Origin: Moorena sp. SS36440bin_2
GTDB taxonomy: Bacteria; Cyanobacteriota; Cyanobacteriia; Cyanobacteriales; Coleofasciculaceae
Length of the DNA stretch: 64,000 nt
Assembly: GCA_011524395.1 (NCBI GenBank)
Contig: WTKN01000389.1
Coordinates: 1 to 64,000, forward strand
Direction: 5' to 3'
Every line of letters begins with the position of its first letter. The first letter of the stretch is position 1. Below the pieces are notes generated by a model. That model worked only from the letters and a program-made list of their open reading frames with translations, was not told the origin of the DNA and ran no database searches. Positions 45,233 to 54,158 of this stretch are shown piece after piece. The position numbers were made by a program, and so were the translations under genes.

Positions 45233-45961
45233 TCATATCCGAGTAGACCAAGCTGGATGAGAAAGCAAAGAGGAAAATACCCGAACACCTCTGAGCTGAT
45301 TGGAAAGAGGCAAATGACCTTTTGGTGCACTGAGATCCCAGATAAACTCATGGGGATATCGGGTCCAGCGATTGCCAGTTTTCCAACCAATTTTTGGCCA
45401 AAGTTTTTCCCAGTTCTTGCCCAAAGACAACCAAAGCTCCCGCTGCACAGAAAATCCAAATTTGCCTTGAGAGTGAATAAACCACAAGATATCAATAGTT
45501 TGCAAATCTGTAATCGGGAAATTGTCTACTTCGGAAAAATACAGCCATCTTCTCTGTAGAGCAGCAGCTCCTGCTAACTCACAGAGTTTTTCGAGAGTAA
45601 GACGGTCAGCTGCGAGAAAATCTTGTTTAACTAACAGCTGTTGCACGGGTGTGTAATCAATGCCTGCTTCAGAACGTAGGGGTACAACCCCAGTAGGAAA
45701 ATAGGTTTGCAAAAATTCATTGGTTTTGGGCATATTGGCTTGATGGAGGGCTTGATAGGCAAAACCAGCACTGAGGATAGTCGGGTTGGCATGTTGCTCC
45801 TGTAAAAATTCCATTAACACGTCTAACCCGGCAGTGCCAGTGTTGGCAAGTTCCTGAATCAAAGCCTGTTGTTTTTTTTCAGAACTAGACTTTAGCTGGC
45901 GCTGGAGTTCGGCAACTGTGTTAGAGACTTCTGCTGGTAACCGGGCCGTTTGATCGCTCAT
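45233..45961 (-). CDS. GUN4 domain protein (tetrapyrrole-binding, Mg-chelatase regulator family)
   Basis: 242 residues from the ATG at 45961; the track's GTG start eight codons upstream is less likely. An N-terminal helical-repeat region (about 1-90: VAELQRQLKSSSEKKQQALIQELANTGTAGLDVLMEFLQEQ) precedes the GUN4 core (about 95-235: IDYTPVQQLLVKQDFLAADRLTLEKLCELAG, RRWLYFSEVDNFPITDLQTIDILWFIHSQGKFGFSVQRELW, WTRYPHEFIWDLSAPKGHLPLSNQLRGVRVFSSLLSHPAW). The arrangement matches cyanobacterial Gun4, which binds protoporphyrin IX and Mg-protoporphyrin and stimulates ChlH. Cyanobacteria carry several GUN4-domain genes, so I leave the symbol open although length and N-domain fit the true Gun4. Confidence 0.9.
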   Translation of the reverse strand: MSDQTARLPAEVSNTVAELQRQLKSSSEKKQQALIQELANTGTAGLDVLMEFLQEQHANPTILSAGFAYQALHQANMPKTNEFLQTYFPTGVVPLRSEAGIDYTPVQQLLVKQDFLAADRLTLEKLCELAGAAALQRRWLYFSEVDNFPITDLQTIDILWFIHSQGKFGFSVQRELWLSLGKNWEKLWPKIGWKTGNRWTRYPHEFIWDLSAPKGHLPLSNQLRGVRVFSSLLSHPAWSTRI

Positions 45962-45985
45962 GAAGGGTAGGGTTTGAGGTTGCAC

Positions 45986-46463
45986 TCAAGAAGATTGAAT
46001 GTGATAGGTTTTAAAGTCGAGAGTCAAGCAAGTTCATGCTTTTAACCTAGACTACGGCAAGGAACCGCTTGTATACAACCTTCCAGCTTATAATTGTCTA
46101 ACCTTAAACCTTTTACGATGAACAACTTGTGCCAAAATTGGTGCGATCGTAGTCCGTGAATTGTGTCTAGCGGTGCTTCACTCTAATCGCTGCTTGAACA
46201 ATTAACTTGCAGGTTAATTGTTAGGGGTTGGGGGTTAGGTGTTGGTTTAATGGTTAATGGTTAAGTGTGTAAGCGTGCTTAGTACCTAATGTAAGCCTGC
46301 TATTATGCCTAATGTAGCGTGCATATACTGAAGTATATAGGGATACACCAGCGAGTCTGAGACAACATCCGAGGGTATGAAAAGTTTTTTCCAAAATTGA
46401 CAAAGAATCAATTTACACCCACAAAAATTTACCAAATTTTAACGATTCTCTATTCTCACGTGC
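45986..46463. other. Intergenic region with dispersed repeats
   Basis: About 480 bases without a gene between the GUN4 start and the RfaE2-like gene. It contains the GGTTAAT heptamer (TTAATGGTTAATGGTTAAG near 46250) and a direct repeat of CCTAATGTA (46290 and 46310). The GUN4 promoter should lie here but I cannot point to it. Confidence 0.5.
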
Positions 46464-46952
46464 TTATCGAGCCTGAAGAATGCGGTTAATGATTTGAGTA
46501 GTGGAGGTAGGAAATTCAACCTGGACTAACTCAATCCGTCCCCCGTAGGATTGAACAATTTGGGCTTCTGGTAAAGTGGATAGACTGTAGTCACCCCCTT
46601 TAACGTAAACCTCTGGTTGCAGTGCTTCAATTAAACGATTAGCTGTGGTTTCAGCAAAAATCACTACCCCATCTACGGGTTTGAGAGTTGCCAGAATTTC
46701 TGCCCTCTGTATTTCAGGAACCAGTGGTCGGGAAGGATATCCTGGCTGTGATGGTTTAATGCGGTTTACTGATTGATCACTATTTAGCCCGACTACTAGA
46801 GCTGAACCCAAGGATTTGGCAATCTTTAAGTAACGCACATGACCAATGTGTAGTATATCAAAACACCCATTAGTAAATACCAGTGGTCGCCATCGCTCTG
46901 ACTCCTGGGTCATCAGCTGTTGTAATTCATCGGCAGTGTAGATTCCAGTCAT
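46464..46952 (-). CDS. rfaE2: RfaE2/HldE-like nucleotidyltransferase (D-glycero-beta-D-manno-heptose 1-phosphate adenylyltransferase type)
   Basis: 162 residues. The cytidylyltransferase fold motifs are complete: LVFTNGCFDILHIGHVRYL (HxGH), VVGLNSDQSVNRIKP, RPLVPEIQRAEILATLKPVDGVVIF, EVYVKGGDYSLSTLPEAQIVQSYGGRIELV and the C-terminal STTQIINRI. This is the C-terminal half of HldE as a free-standing protein, as usual in cyanobacteria; it would activate heptose-1-phosphate or a similar sugar phosphate for surface glycans. No kinase half is adjacent. Confidence 0.92.
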   Translation of the reverse strand: MTGIYTADELQQLMTQESERWRPLVFTNGCFDILHIGHVRYLKIAKSLGSALVVGLNSDQSVNRIKPSQPGYPSRPLVPEIQRAEILATLKPVDGVVIFAETTANRLIEALQPEVYVKGGDYSLSTLPEAQIVQSYGGRIELVQVEFPTSTTQIINRILQAR

Positions 46953-47075
46953 CTCACTTGAAAATAGTTCTGAGTGCGTCAGGCAGACAACCTTGAGTTA
47001 AAAGGATTTACTCCTGTAGTAGGTTTATCTACTACCAAGGCTACTTCCCTCGCCCCGAAGGAGCTGATTTCTACT

Positions 47076-47261
47076 TTACCGTCTACCATATTGATTGGAT
47101 TTTTCACCAGGAGAGTCAGGGGGTTTGACAGATTTTATAAGCTCTGCTACCAGGTAAGTCTTGGATTTTAGTAAGTAGGGCAGTTTACTTACCAATAATA
47201 TTATACATACGGGTGATGTAAATCCGATTGCGAAAACATATGCAAAAAATTGCTCACTCAT
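47076..47261 (-). CDS. Possible small single-TM membrane protein
   Basis: 61 residues from the ATG at 47261 (MSEQFFAYVFAIGFTSPVCIILLVSKLPYLLKSKTYLVAELIKS...). One membrane helix (about 5-27) and a charged C-terminus. GAAGGA lies just upstream but only a few bases from the ATG. No homologue recognised. It may be a real small membrane protein or chance; composition is plausible. Confidence 0.3.
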   Translation of the reverse strand: MSEQFFAYVFAIGFTSPVCIILLVSKLPYLLKSKTYLVAELIKSVKPPDSPGEKSNQYGRR

Positions 47262-47297
47262 TGTTCCTTCACAATTTACCAAAAATTCTGGGTTTAA

Positions 47298-47361
47298 AGC
47301 CCCGTCCTTCTAGGACGGCTTTTTTTTTTGTACTCAGGTTTGACAGTTTTATACAAACCTG
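47298..47361 (+). repeat. Left end of the second IS200/IS605-type element: two hairpins and a T-run
   Basis: AGCCCCGTCCTTCTAGGACGGCT plus ten T residues (47298-47330) is followed by CAGGTTTG-...-CAAACCTG (47335-47361). The first hairpin shares CCCCGTCCTTCTAGG with the right-end hairpin after the same tnpB, so I read it as element DNA; it would also terminate transcription entering from outside. Exact boundary not determined. Confidence 0.6.
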
Positions 47362-47380
47362 TTAGTATAAATATATATCG

Positions 47381-47387
47381 AAGGAGG
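47381..47387 (+). promoter_or_regulatory. Orphaned Shine-Dalgarno of the second tnpB
   Basis: AAGGAGG is a full Shine-Dalgarno but lies 57 bases before the tnpB ATG. The DNA between is the GC-rich repeat at 47394-47440, so the repeat appears to have been inserted between the ribosome site and the start codon. Confidence 0.6.
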
Positions 47388-47393
47388 TCGAGA

Positions 47394-47440
47394 TTCGTTC
47401 GCGTAGCGTGACCGTTTGCATAGCGTGACCGTTGGTCAAG
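47394..47440. repeat. GC-rich repeat with internal direct copies of TAGCGTGACCGTT
   Basis: TTCGCGTAGCGTGACCGTTTGCATAGCGTGACCGTTGGTCAAGG: the segment GCGTGACCGTT occurs twice. TTCGCGTAGCG is shared with the copy inside the same tnpB gene (48228). It separates the ribosome site from the start codon of tnpB. Confidence 0.75.
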
Positions 47441-47444
47441 GTCA

Positions 47445-48651
47445 ATGATCATATTAGAGTTTAAAGCCAAAGGGAAAAAGTCTCAATATTCAGCTATAGA
47501 TGAGGCTATCCGGACAGTTAAGTTCATCAGGAATAGCTGCATTCGTTTGTGGTTAGACAATAAAGGGACTTCGAAAAGTGACCTTAGTAGGTATTCTAAA
47601 ATTCTTGCCAAGGAATTCCCTTTTGCCAATGAACTAAACTCTACTGCCCGTCAGGCTGCATCCGAGAGGGCATGGTCATCGATTGTTCGCTTCTATAGAT
47701 AACTGCAAGAAAAAAGTCTCAGGTAAAAAGGGTTTTCCTAAATTCCAGAAACGTGCTCGCTCTCTCGAATACAAGAAGTCAGGATGGAAATTATCCCCTG
47801 ACAAGAAATCGATAACGTTTACGGACAAGAAGGGAATCGGAAAGCTCAAACTCAAGGGTACATGGGACTTATGGCGTTTTGATAAGAAACAAATTAACCG
47901 GGTTCGGATAGTCAAGCGGGCTGACGGGTACTACATTCAATTCTGTGTTGCTGTTAGCGCGAAAGAGGAAATAGGTTCGACAGGTAAGACTATTGGCCTG
48001 GATGTAGGACTCAAAGAGTTTTATACAGATTCTGATGGTCATTCTCAACCCAATCCTCGATTTTATCGCAAAGGAGAAAAGCAATTAAAGTTTCATCAAC
48101 GCCGGGTTTCCCGGAAAAAGAAAGGCTCTTCCAACCGAAAGAAAGCAGTTAATAGATTAGGCAGGCAGCACCTTAAAATAAGTAGGCAGCGTGAGGAACA
48201 TGCAAAGAGACTTGCACGTTGCGTAATCCGTTCGCGTAGCGTCGGCTTCGCCGAATCTAACGATTTGGTCGCCTACGAAGACTTAAGGGTTAAGAATCTG
48301 GTTAAAAACCACTGTCTTGCCAAGTCCATCAATGATGCAGGTTGGTATCAATTCAGGAAATGGTTGGAGCACTTTGGGACTAAATTCGGTCGGATAACTG
48401 TTGCAGTAAATCCCGCCTATACCAGTCAAAACTGCTCCGATTGTGGCGAAGTCGTAAAGAAATCCCTATCAACTCGAACTCATACCTGTAAGTGTGGATG
48501 CGAGCTTGATAGAGATCATAATGCCGCCATCAATATCCGAAATAGAGCTATAAGTACGACGGGGCACGTCGGAACTTGGGTTGTAAACCCGAACGCTTCA
48601 GGAGATTTGGCCTCTACTCTTTCTGGTTCCGGCCTGAAAGAGCCACGCTGA
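47445..48651 (+). pseudogene. tnpB: TnpB (IS200/IS605 OrfB), broken by a one-base insertion
   Basis: Track ORFs 47445-47702 and 47683-48651 are one gene. The first ends WSSIVRFYR-stop; deleting one A at about 47697 (TTCTATAGATAACTGC to TTCTATGATAACTGC) joins FYDNCKKKVSGKKGFPKFQKRARS in frame. RuvC residues are intact: IGLDVGLKEF, LVAYEDLRV, LDRDHNAAINI; the zinc finger is CSDCG...CKCGC. An in-frame palindromic repeat adds about RSRSVGFAES between RCVI and NDLVAYEDL. No tnpA nearby. Otherwise about 400 residues, the usual TnpB length. The frameshift looks recent because everything else is intact. Confidence 0.9.
48228..48257. repeat. GC-rich palindromic repeat inside tnpB, in frame
   Basis: CCGTTCGCGTAGCGTCGGCTTCGCCGAATC. 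It contains CGGCTTCGCCG, a small palindrome, and shares TTCGCGTAGCG with the repeat before the same gene. It adds residues RSRSVGFAE where TnpB proteins normally read straight from the helix into SNDLVAYEDL. Confidence 0.75.
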
Positions 48652-48668
48652 ATCGTTGATTGAAGAAT

Positions 48669-48697
48669 CCCCGTCCTTCTAGGGCGGGGAGTGTCAA
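48669..48697 (+). repeat. Right end of the second IS200/IS605-type element
   Basis: CCCCGTCCTTCTAGGGCGGGG hairpin followed by AGTGTCAAAT, 17 bases after the tnpB stop. Same hairpin-GGGAG-TGTCA arrangement as the other two elements; this should be the 3' scaffold of the element's guide RNA. Confidence 0.75.
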
Positions 48698-49754
48698 ATC
48701 CTCTTCTTACTTCTTTGAAAAAGGGGAGCAAGCACGATTCAAGTTAACAATTCCACGACACCAGAATATTTTTTCCATAACTGAGGCGATTCTCTTCGAT
48801 TCCCAGTGCTTCAATGTTGCTACTCATACCAGCATCGTAACAAAACACGGTGAGCCTACCACAAGATGTGTCAGTGTGTTCCATAATTTCAGAGGTATCA
48901 ATACCCAATCAACTTGGGGCATGATAAACTCTGGCATCAGGGGAATCACCTGGGTATGACCGGGACACGCTATCACTGGGGTCACCACTCCGTGAATTTA
49001 GCAGGTATTGCCTAGTTTAAGGGTTCCTTGTTGAACAGTTTGTACAGTGAATTTTGTGCGAACATTAATATTCTCTGCCATCCATTGGCATCAATAACTT
49101 GCCCGAAAACCCTCGGAACTTCTCCCTCTCGGTTTCCACCACTCGCACCATCTTTTCAAATATTGCCAAAAAGTCTTCCCCCTTAGCTGAGCCCTTGTAA
49201 GGCTCGAATCTGATTGTCACTCGGTATCTGCTCCACCCCAAATAGACTTTGAGCATTGCTGAACCCTTTGCTTTCTGACGATGGTTTACCAGAAATGAAG
49301 GGGTTTGTGTAAAAAACACTTCCTTTCGCACTGGCAGGCTGCATCTTCCATGTTAAGGGAGCTTGTTCTTCCCTTTGCGCTCATCTGTCAGGGATTTCAG
49401 CCACTAGCGCACATAACTCACTATTGTGTCGAACAACCCTGGTGGTCTGGTGTGACTTCAACTCTCTTTGGTCATCCGGATATAAATACAGTACAGGAAT
49501 TTTGTCAATTTCAACACCTATTTACCAAAATGAGAATTGCTGAGTAGACCGAAAACTGGTTGCGGAAGAAGTTGAAAGCTGATAGCTTATACTTTAAGGG
49601 GTTAGCTTGTGGTCAGTCAGAAGTCAGGATACTGGCGCTTTGGGTGATAGCTGATAGTAGAATAAAAGGTCAGTTGATGTCTGTTGGAAGTATATATACA
49701 AGGCAGCTCCGTCAAAATCGAAGATTGACCAATAAACCCGATTTCGCCCCATGT
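48698..49754. other. About 1 kb with no confident gene
   Basis: Between the second IS element and the LuxR-type regulator. Short ORFs on both strands lack family resemblance. The best coding candidate is listed separately (49065-49256, minus). The rest may be decayed genes; composition is like the neighbours. Confidence 0.4.
49065..49256 (-). CDS. Possible small protein, unrecognised
   Basis: 63 residues from the ATG at 49256 (MLKVYLGWSRYRVTIRFEPYKGSAKGEDFLAIFEKMVRVVETEREKFRGFSGKLLMPMDGREY), with AAAGGG 7 bases upstream. Balanced amino-acid composition and codon use suggest coding, but I know no family for it. It could also be a fragment of a decayed gene. Confidence 0.3.
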   Translation of the reverse strand: MLKVYLGWSRYRVTIRFEPYKGSAKGEDFLAIFEKMVRVVETEREKFRGFSGKLLMPMDGREY

Positions 49755-50459
49755 CTACTCCTTGGGACGTTTGTATCCCTGCTCATAGGCAAAGCGCACC
49801 AATTGGCTACGATTATGTAGTTTCAACTTATGGAGTATACTACTTAGATGAGTCTGAACAGTACGAGGGCTGATAAATAGGCGATCGCTTATTTCTTTGT
49901 TGGTTAACCCCTGAATAACTTGCCAAAATACTCTTTCTTCTGCTGGTGTCAAGGGTAGAGGTTGAGGTTTTGCTCCTATCTGAGCAAAAGTCTTAGAATT
50001 CTCAACACCAACAGCTGTTGAGAATTGGTTAGCTAGATGGCCAGGATCTGGCCTACCTTGGATCAACCGAATAATTTCAGCATGGATACGGTGCGAGCGC
50101 TCTAGCAGTGCTTCGATTTTTGCCTCTAGTTCTCTAGGCGCAACTGGTTTAGTTAAATAATCATCTGCTCCCATAGAATGACCATTAATACGGTCTTCTA
50201 ATTCTGATTTGCTAGATAAAAAAATAAATGGCATCAGCCTACCATTAGGAATATTTCTCAGACGACGGCAAAACTCTAGACCATCCATCTCAGGCATTAA
50301 AACATCAGAAACTACCAGATCAGGGGGATTTTTGAGACAAGCTTCCAAGGCTTCAGTTCCCGAACACACTTGTTCTACCTGGTATCCTCGATGTTCCAGG
50401 TAGCGCTTCAAAAGAGTTAGCAGGGTTTTATCATCGTCAACAACTAAAATCTTTTTCAT
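49755..50459 (-). CDS. NarL/LuxR-type response regulator
   Basis: 234 residues. Receiver domain 1-120 with phosphoacceptor D in PDLVVSDVLMPEMDGLEFCRRL and K in YLTKPVAPRELEAKI; linker about 125-165; LuxR-type helix-turn-helix at the C-terminus (LPLTPAEERVFWQVIQGLTNKEISDRLFISPRTVQTHLSSILHKLKLHNRSQLVRFAYEQG). A DNA-binding transcription regulator. No partner kinase is adjacent, as is usual in cyanobacteria. Resembles plastid Ycf29-like regulators in layout, but I do not assign that name. Confidence 0.9.
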   Translation of the reverse strand: MKKILVVDDDKTLLTLLKRYLEHRGYQVEQVCSGTEALEACLKNPPDLVVSDVLMPEMDGLEFCRRLRNIPNGRLMPFIFLSSKSELEDRINGHSMGADDYLTKPVAPRELEAKIEALLERSHRIHAEIIRLIQGRPDPGHLANQFSTAVGVENSKTFAQIGAKPQPLPLTPAEERVFWQVIQGLTNKEISDRLFISPRTVQTHLSSILHKLKLHNRSQLVRFAYEQGYKRPKE

Positions 50460-51140
50460 ATTCTTTCTGGAGCCACCTTTTCTACAAACACTCCTGCCAA
50501 TTGGTCATGAATTGATGCTGCTGCCATCTGGCTGGAAGTCTGTGAAAAGCCCACTCAGACAAACAATACACCATATCTTTTGATTGGAATTCAATTGACC
50601 ATAGGCAGCATCTATGCTAGTAACACTGTAAGTTTCGGTGTTGAAGCCCTAACTATTGACACATCACCCAAGCAATTTTTTAGGAGCGATGGCGCTGCAC
50701 AAAGCAGCCTTGGCTGACTGTTGTAAAACAGTTGAACACCTTCCTATTACAGGAGAACTTAAGCTATAGAACCCCTATTTCAGCATAAAGGCTGATTTCA
50801 AACAGTTGAGCCATGGTGTAATAACTTCATCAAAGCTTTGAACTTGAACTACGTTCACTCATGCTAATACCCAGAAATGGGAATTTTCGGGAAGAAAGCT
50901 CAACAACTACCTGCTCTTTCTGCGACTCTTGCCCTGTAAAGTAGTAATCATCTTAATGAGAAGATTAACAAGGGTAGACTTTTTGCCATCCCCCTATGGA
51001 TAGACTTTACCTCAACTACCATCTAGCTGGGGTTGATCAGCAAAAAAGCTTAATGTCTCAAGCCCAGTGCAGGAGATCTGCTAGTTTTCTGACTATAGGT
51101 CTATTGCCAACTTCCATCTTAAATTCATTAAAACTACTTT
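50460..51140. other. Intergenic region upstream of icd, no gene seen
   Basis: About 680 bases between divergent genes. I looked for an NtcA box (GTA-N8-TAC) expected for icd in many cyanobacteria and did not find a convincing one. No ORF of note; the 72-residue plus ORF at 50996 overlaps icd and is a shadow. Confidence 0.45.
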
Positions 51141-52565
51141 ATGTACGAGAAAATCTCCCCTTGCCAGACTGGTTCTGCGATTACCTACAAGGATGGTCAA
51201 CCCATTGTTCCTGACAACCCAATTATTCCGTTTATTCGCGGAGATGGTACTGGCGTCGATATCTGGCCAGCTGCTCAGAAGGTAATTGATGCAGCAGTCC
51301 AATACGCCTATGGTGCCGATCGCAGCATCAACTGGTTTAAAATCTACGCGGGTGACGAAGCTTGCGAAAAGTACGGTACTTATCAGTATTTACCCCAAGA
51401 CACCCTCAATGCTATCAAAGAATACGGCATTGCTATCAAAGGACCCTTGACAACTCCTGTGGGTGGTGGTATACGCTCTCTCAATGTTGCCCTGCGGCAA
51501 ATTAATGACCTCTATGCCTGTGTGCGTCCCTGTAAATACTACCCAGGAACCCCCTCTCCCCACAAAACTCCAGAGAAACTGGATGTGATTGTCTATCGGG
51601 AAAATACAGAAGATATCTACTTGGGTATTGAATGGCCCAAAGGAAGCGAAGTTGCTGAAAAATTGATTACTTTACTCAATCAGGATCTAATCCCAGCGAC
51701 TCCAGAACATGGCAAAAAACAGATTCCCTTAGATGCTGGTATTGGCATTAAACCCATCAGTAAAACTGGGTCCCAGCGTTTAGTGCGCCGCGCCATCCAA
51801 CATGCCCTCAGGCTACCTAAGCCTAAGCAGATGGTGACTTTGGTACATAAGGGCAATATTATGAAGTACACCGAAGGCGCGTTCCGGGACTGGGGTTATG
51901 AACTAGCAATCACAGAGTTTCGAGCAGAATGTATAACTGAACGGGAATCTTGGATTGTGAGCAACAAGGAGCAAAATCCTGACATTAGCCTGGAAGAGAA
52001 TGCTCGCGCGATTGAACCGGGTTATGATGCCTTGACCCCAGAAAAACAGGGGAAAGTGATCCAGGAAGTGGAAAATGTCCTTAATTCGATTTGGGACACC
52101 CATGGGCAAGGTCAATGGCAAGATAAGGTGATGGTCAATGACCGGATTGCGGACAGCATTTTCCAACAAATCCAGACTCGACCAGCAGAATACTCTATTC
52201 TGGCTACGATGAATCTTAATGGTGATTACCTATCCGATGCTGCTGCTGCTATGGTTGGTGGATTAGGTATGGGTCCAGGGGCGAATATTGGTGACACGTG
52301 TGCGATTTTTGAAGCCACCCATGGCACAGCTCCCAAACATGCGGGTCTAGACCGGGTCAATCCAGGCTCTGTGATTTTATCAGCAGTGATGATGCTAGAG
52401 TATATGGGTTGGCAAGAAGCTGCTGATTTGATTAAGAAGGGAATATCAGATGCGATCGCTAACCGGGAAGTTACTTATGACCTAGCCCGGATGATGACTC
52501 CACCCGTAGAACCTCCGTTGAAGTGCTCTGAGTTTGCTGAGGCAATCATTAAATATTTTAGTTGA
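51141..52565 (+). CDS. icd: NADP-dependent isocitrate dehydrogenase
   Basis: 474 residues, the usual cyanobacterial length (longer than E. coli Icd by an insert around 250-330). [20 protein letters not shown], the substrate and phosphorylation loop [106 protein letters not shown] and [30 protein letters not shown] are all intact. Oxidises isocitrate to 2-oxoglutarate, the carbon skeleton for ammonia assimilation and the cell's nitrogen-status signal. Confidence 0.97.
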   Translation: MYEKISPCQTGSAITYKDGQPIVPDNPIIPFIRGDGTGVDIWPAAQKVIDAAVQYAYGADRSINWFKIYAGDEACEKYGTYQYLPQDTLNAIKEYGIAIKGPLTTPVGGGIRSLNVALRQINDLYACVRPCKYYPGTPSPHKTPEKLDVIVYRENTEDIYLGIEWPKGSEVAEKLITLLNQDLIPATPEHGKKQIPLDAGIGIKPISKTGSQRLVRRAIQHALRLPKPKQMVTLVHKGNIMKYTEGAFRDWGYELAITEFRAECITERESWIVSNKEQNPDISLEENARAIEPGYDALTPEKQGKVIQEVENVLNSIWDTHGQGQWQDKVMVNDRIADSIFQQIQTRPAEYSILATMNLNGDYLSDAAAAMVGGLGMGPGANIGDTCAIFEATHGTAPKHAGLDRVNPGSVILSAVMMLEYMGWQEAADLIKKGISDAIANREVTYDLARMMTPPVEPPLKCSEFAEAIIKYFS

Positions 52566-52770
52566 CACTTGAGTGTCTTAAGTTGGTAACCCGATCAACA
52601 GAGGTTTTGAACAAACTTGTTACGACAGGCCATGCCAGAAACTGGGTCGATGAACCGAACGTGCAAGTCTGCATTTAAGGGCAATCCTTGGGAAGATTTG
52701 CCCTAAGCCCTTGGTTGCTGTCAACCTGTCAGGTTAGGGCGAGTCGATTAACCAAGATCTATGAAGGGAG

Positions 52771-52808
52771 AATCCCCGCGTATGGGATACCGGGGACTGT
52801 CAACGATT
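52771..52808. repeat. Solo IS right-end-like hairpin with TGTCAAC
   Basis: CCCCGCGTAT-GGG-ATACCGGGG (one bulged base) followed by ACTGTCAACG. The shape, hairpin with a bulge then TGTCAA, is the same as the right ends of the three tnpB elements, but no tnpB is next to it. It abuts the stop of the 52800 gene; it could alternatively be a transcription end for convergent icd and that gene. Confidence 0.5.
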
Positions 52809-54044
52809 GGGAATGATAATTTTAGGTCGCCTCAGTTGACTTGGTTCAAGCTTAGACTTTAAGCGAGGCTGATTGAAAAACTGATTTTGACTAGTAGACT
52901 GGGTAGAAAATTGCCCCAATTTACTAGTTTCTTGCGGTGCTACTGGTGTAAGCGGTGCTGCCGTTGGTACACCGGTAGCTTGCCGGAATGGAGTAGAGTA
53001 GGTGTTGGAATTGAGAGGAACTGTAGGTGTTGTCGGAAAAGTTCTATCGTTCCTTGTTCGAGGTAAATTGACTCCAGGATAATTAATTTGTCCCGAAGAA
53101 AGAGCGGTTGTCGGTGTGGTCGAGAAAGTCCTGTTACCGGTTACACCTGGTCTTATTGCTCCAGGATAGGTAATTTGTCCTGGATAGGAGGGAGTCGGTA
53201 ATGCTTGATTCCCAGTTGCCCTCAACGGTATTTCCCCCCTAGCTTTAATTTCCTGAATTCCTGAGTTCCCTTGTTGCTGAACTGCCCTGTTTCCATAGGA
53301 GATATTTGAAGGCAATATGTTAGCAGGTAGCTGAGCTTTGCTATTACCGGTATTAGACTTAGCAGCATTAAGCCTATTCAAAGCTTCCTGTAAAGGGCTG
53401 ACTGGTAAATCGGCTGGATTAGTGTAGAGAGAATTGAGGGAACCCAAGCCCAAGACAGAATTAGTCTGGTTCAGTGTGCTTGAGGATAAAGATCTCTGAT
53501 TAACAGAGTTAGGATTGGTCAGTAAGCCACTCCCAGGAACGGGAGGGATATTAAACAAATCGTTTGTAGATTTAGCAAAGGGATTTCTGGCTTTTGAGGA
53601 CTGCTGAGGTTGGAGGTTTGGGGTTAGCAAAGGTGATTTTGCTTGGGAGTTAGCTTTGGTTTGCTGAATAACTTTAGTAAATAACCCTTCTGAATTTTTG
53701 GTTTTAGACTTTTTGGCTTTCTTGGTTTGCTGTGGTGGTACTGATATAGCACTTAGGGCTTGGAGCTCTGCTAATAGCACGGCAGAATTATCAATATCAG
53801 CCAACGTTGCCGCTAGTTCATCATCTTCAGAAGACAGGGTTGCTTCAAAGGTGGGAGTATCAGTTTCAGCCACTTGATTGATCCCAATTGCCCTTAACAA
53901 TTCTGGACGGTTCCAGTATTCCCGGAGAAACCACAACATTAGGGATAACAAGACAGCTGCTCCCCAAAATGCTGGTCGTCCCAAAGGTTGTAGTTGAGCT
54001 TTCCAATAGCGGAGGTAAGCAGGAGGTTGATTACGAAAAGACAT
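52800..54044 (-). CDS. Single-TM, Pro/Ser/Gln-rich low-complexity protein
   Basis: 414 residues from the ATG at 54044 (the track's start four codons upstream is TTG). N-terminal cytoplasmic stretch, one membrane helix (RPAFWGAAVLLSLMLWFLREYW, about 26-46), then a long low-complexity region. Internal repeats are visible: YPGQITYPGAIRPGVTGNRTFSTTPTTALSSGQINYPGVNLPRTRNDRTFPTTPTVPLNSN. No known domain. Looks like a membrane-anchored periplasmic or cell-wall spacer protein. Same strand as the Lpt genes upstream, 114 bases after them; a link to envelope biogenesis is only inference. Confidence 0.75.
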   Translation of the reverse strand: MSFRNQPPAYLRYWKAQLQPLGRPAFWGAAVLLSLMLWFLREYWNRPELLRAIGINQVAETDTPTFEATLSSEDDELAATLADIDNSAVLLAELQALSAISVPPQQTKKAKKSKTKNSEGLFTKVIQQTKANSQAKSPLLTPNLQPQQSSKARNPFAKSTNDLFNIPPVPGSGLLTNPNSVNQRSLSSSTLNQTNSVLGLGSLNSLYTNPADLPVSPLQEALNRLNAAKSNTGNSKAQLPANILPSNISYGNRAVQQQGNSGIQEIKARGEIPLRATGNQALPTPSYPGQITYPGAIRPGVTGNRTFSTTPTTALSSGQINYPGVNLPRTRNDRTFPTTPTVPLNSNTYSTPFRQATGVPTAAPLTPVAPQETSKLGQFSTQSTSQNQFFNQPRLKSKLEPSQLRRPKIIIPNR

Positions 54045-54158
54045 GGCACGTTTCAACGATGTTAGACATTTCAGCTTCGCTGTAACTTGATGCTAGCCTC
54101 TAATCAACGGATAATGGTTTACAATTAGCAACAATAACTGCCTATCTATCGGGCCTAT

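Noticed and set aside
47298-47330. Hairpin plus T-run as terminator of a plus-strand gene
   Set aside because: The upstream gene is on the minus strand, so there is no plus-strand gene to terminate; the hairpin matches the IS right-end hairpin, so it is assigned to the element.
48660-48959. 99-residue plus ORF after the second tnpB
   Set aside because: Starts inside the IS right-end hairpin, has no ribosome site and no recognisable family.
49305-49547. 80-residue plus ORF
   Set aside because: Overlaps a better minus-strand candidate and shows no motif; treated as chance.
50900-51140. NtcA box upstream of icd
   Set aside because: Looked for GTA-N8-TAC with a suitably spaced -10 and found only partial matches (for example GTAGTAATCATC).
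52564-52600. GACACTTGAGTGTC hairpin as icd terminator
   Set aside because: Short 5-bp stem without a T-run; too weak to call.
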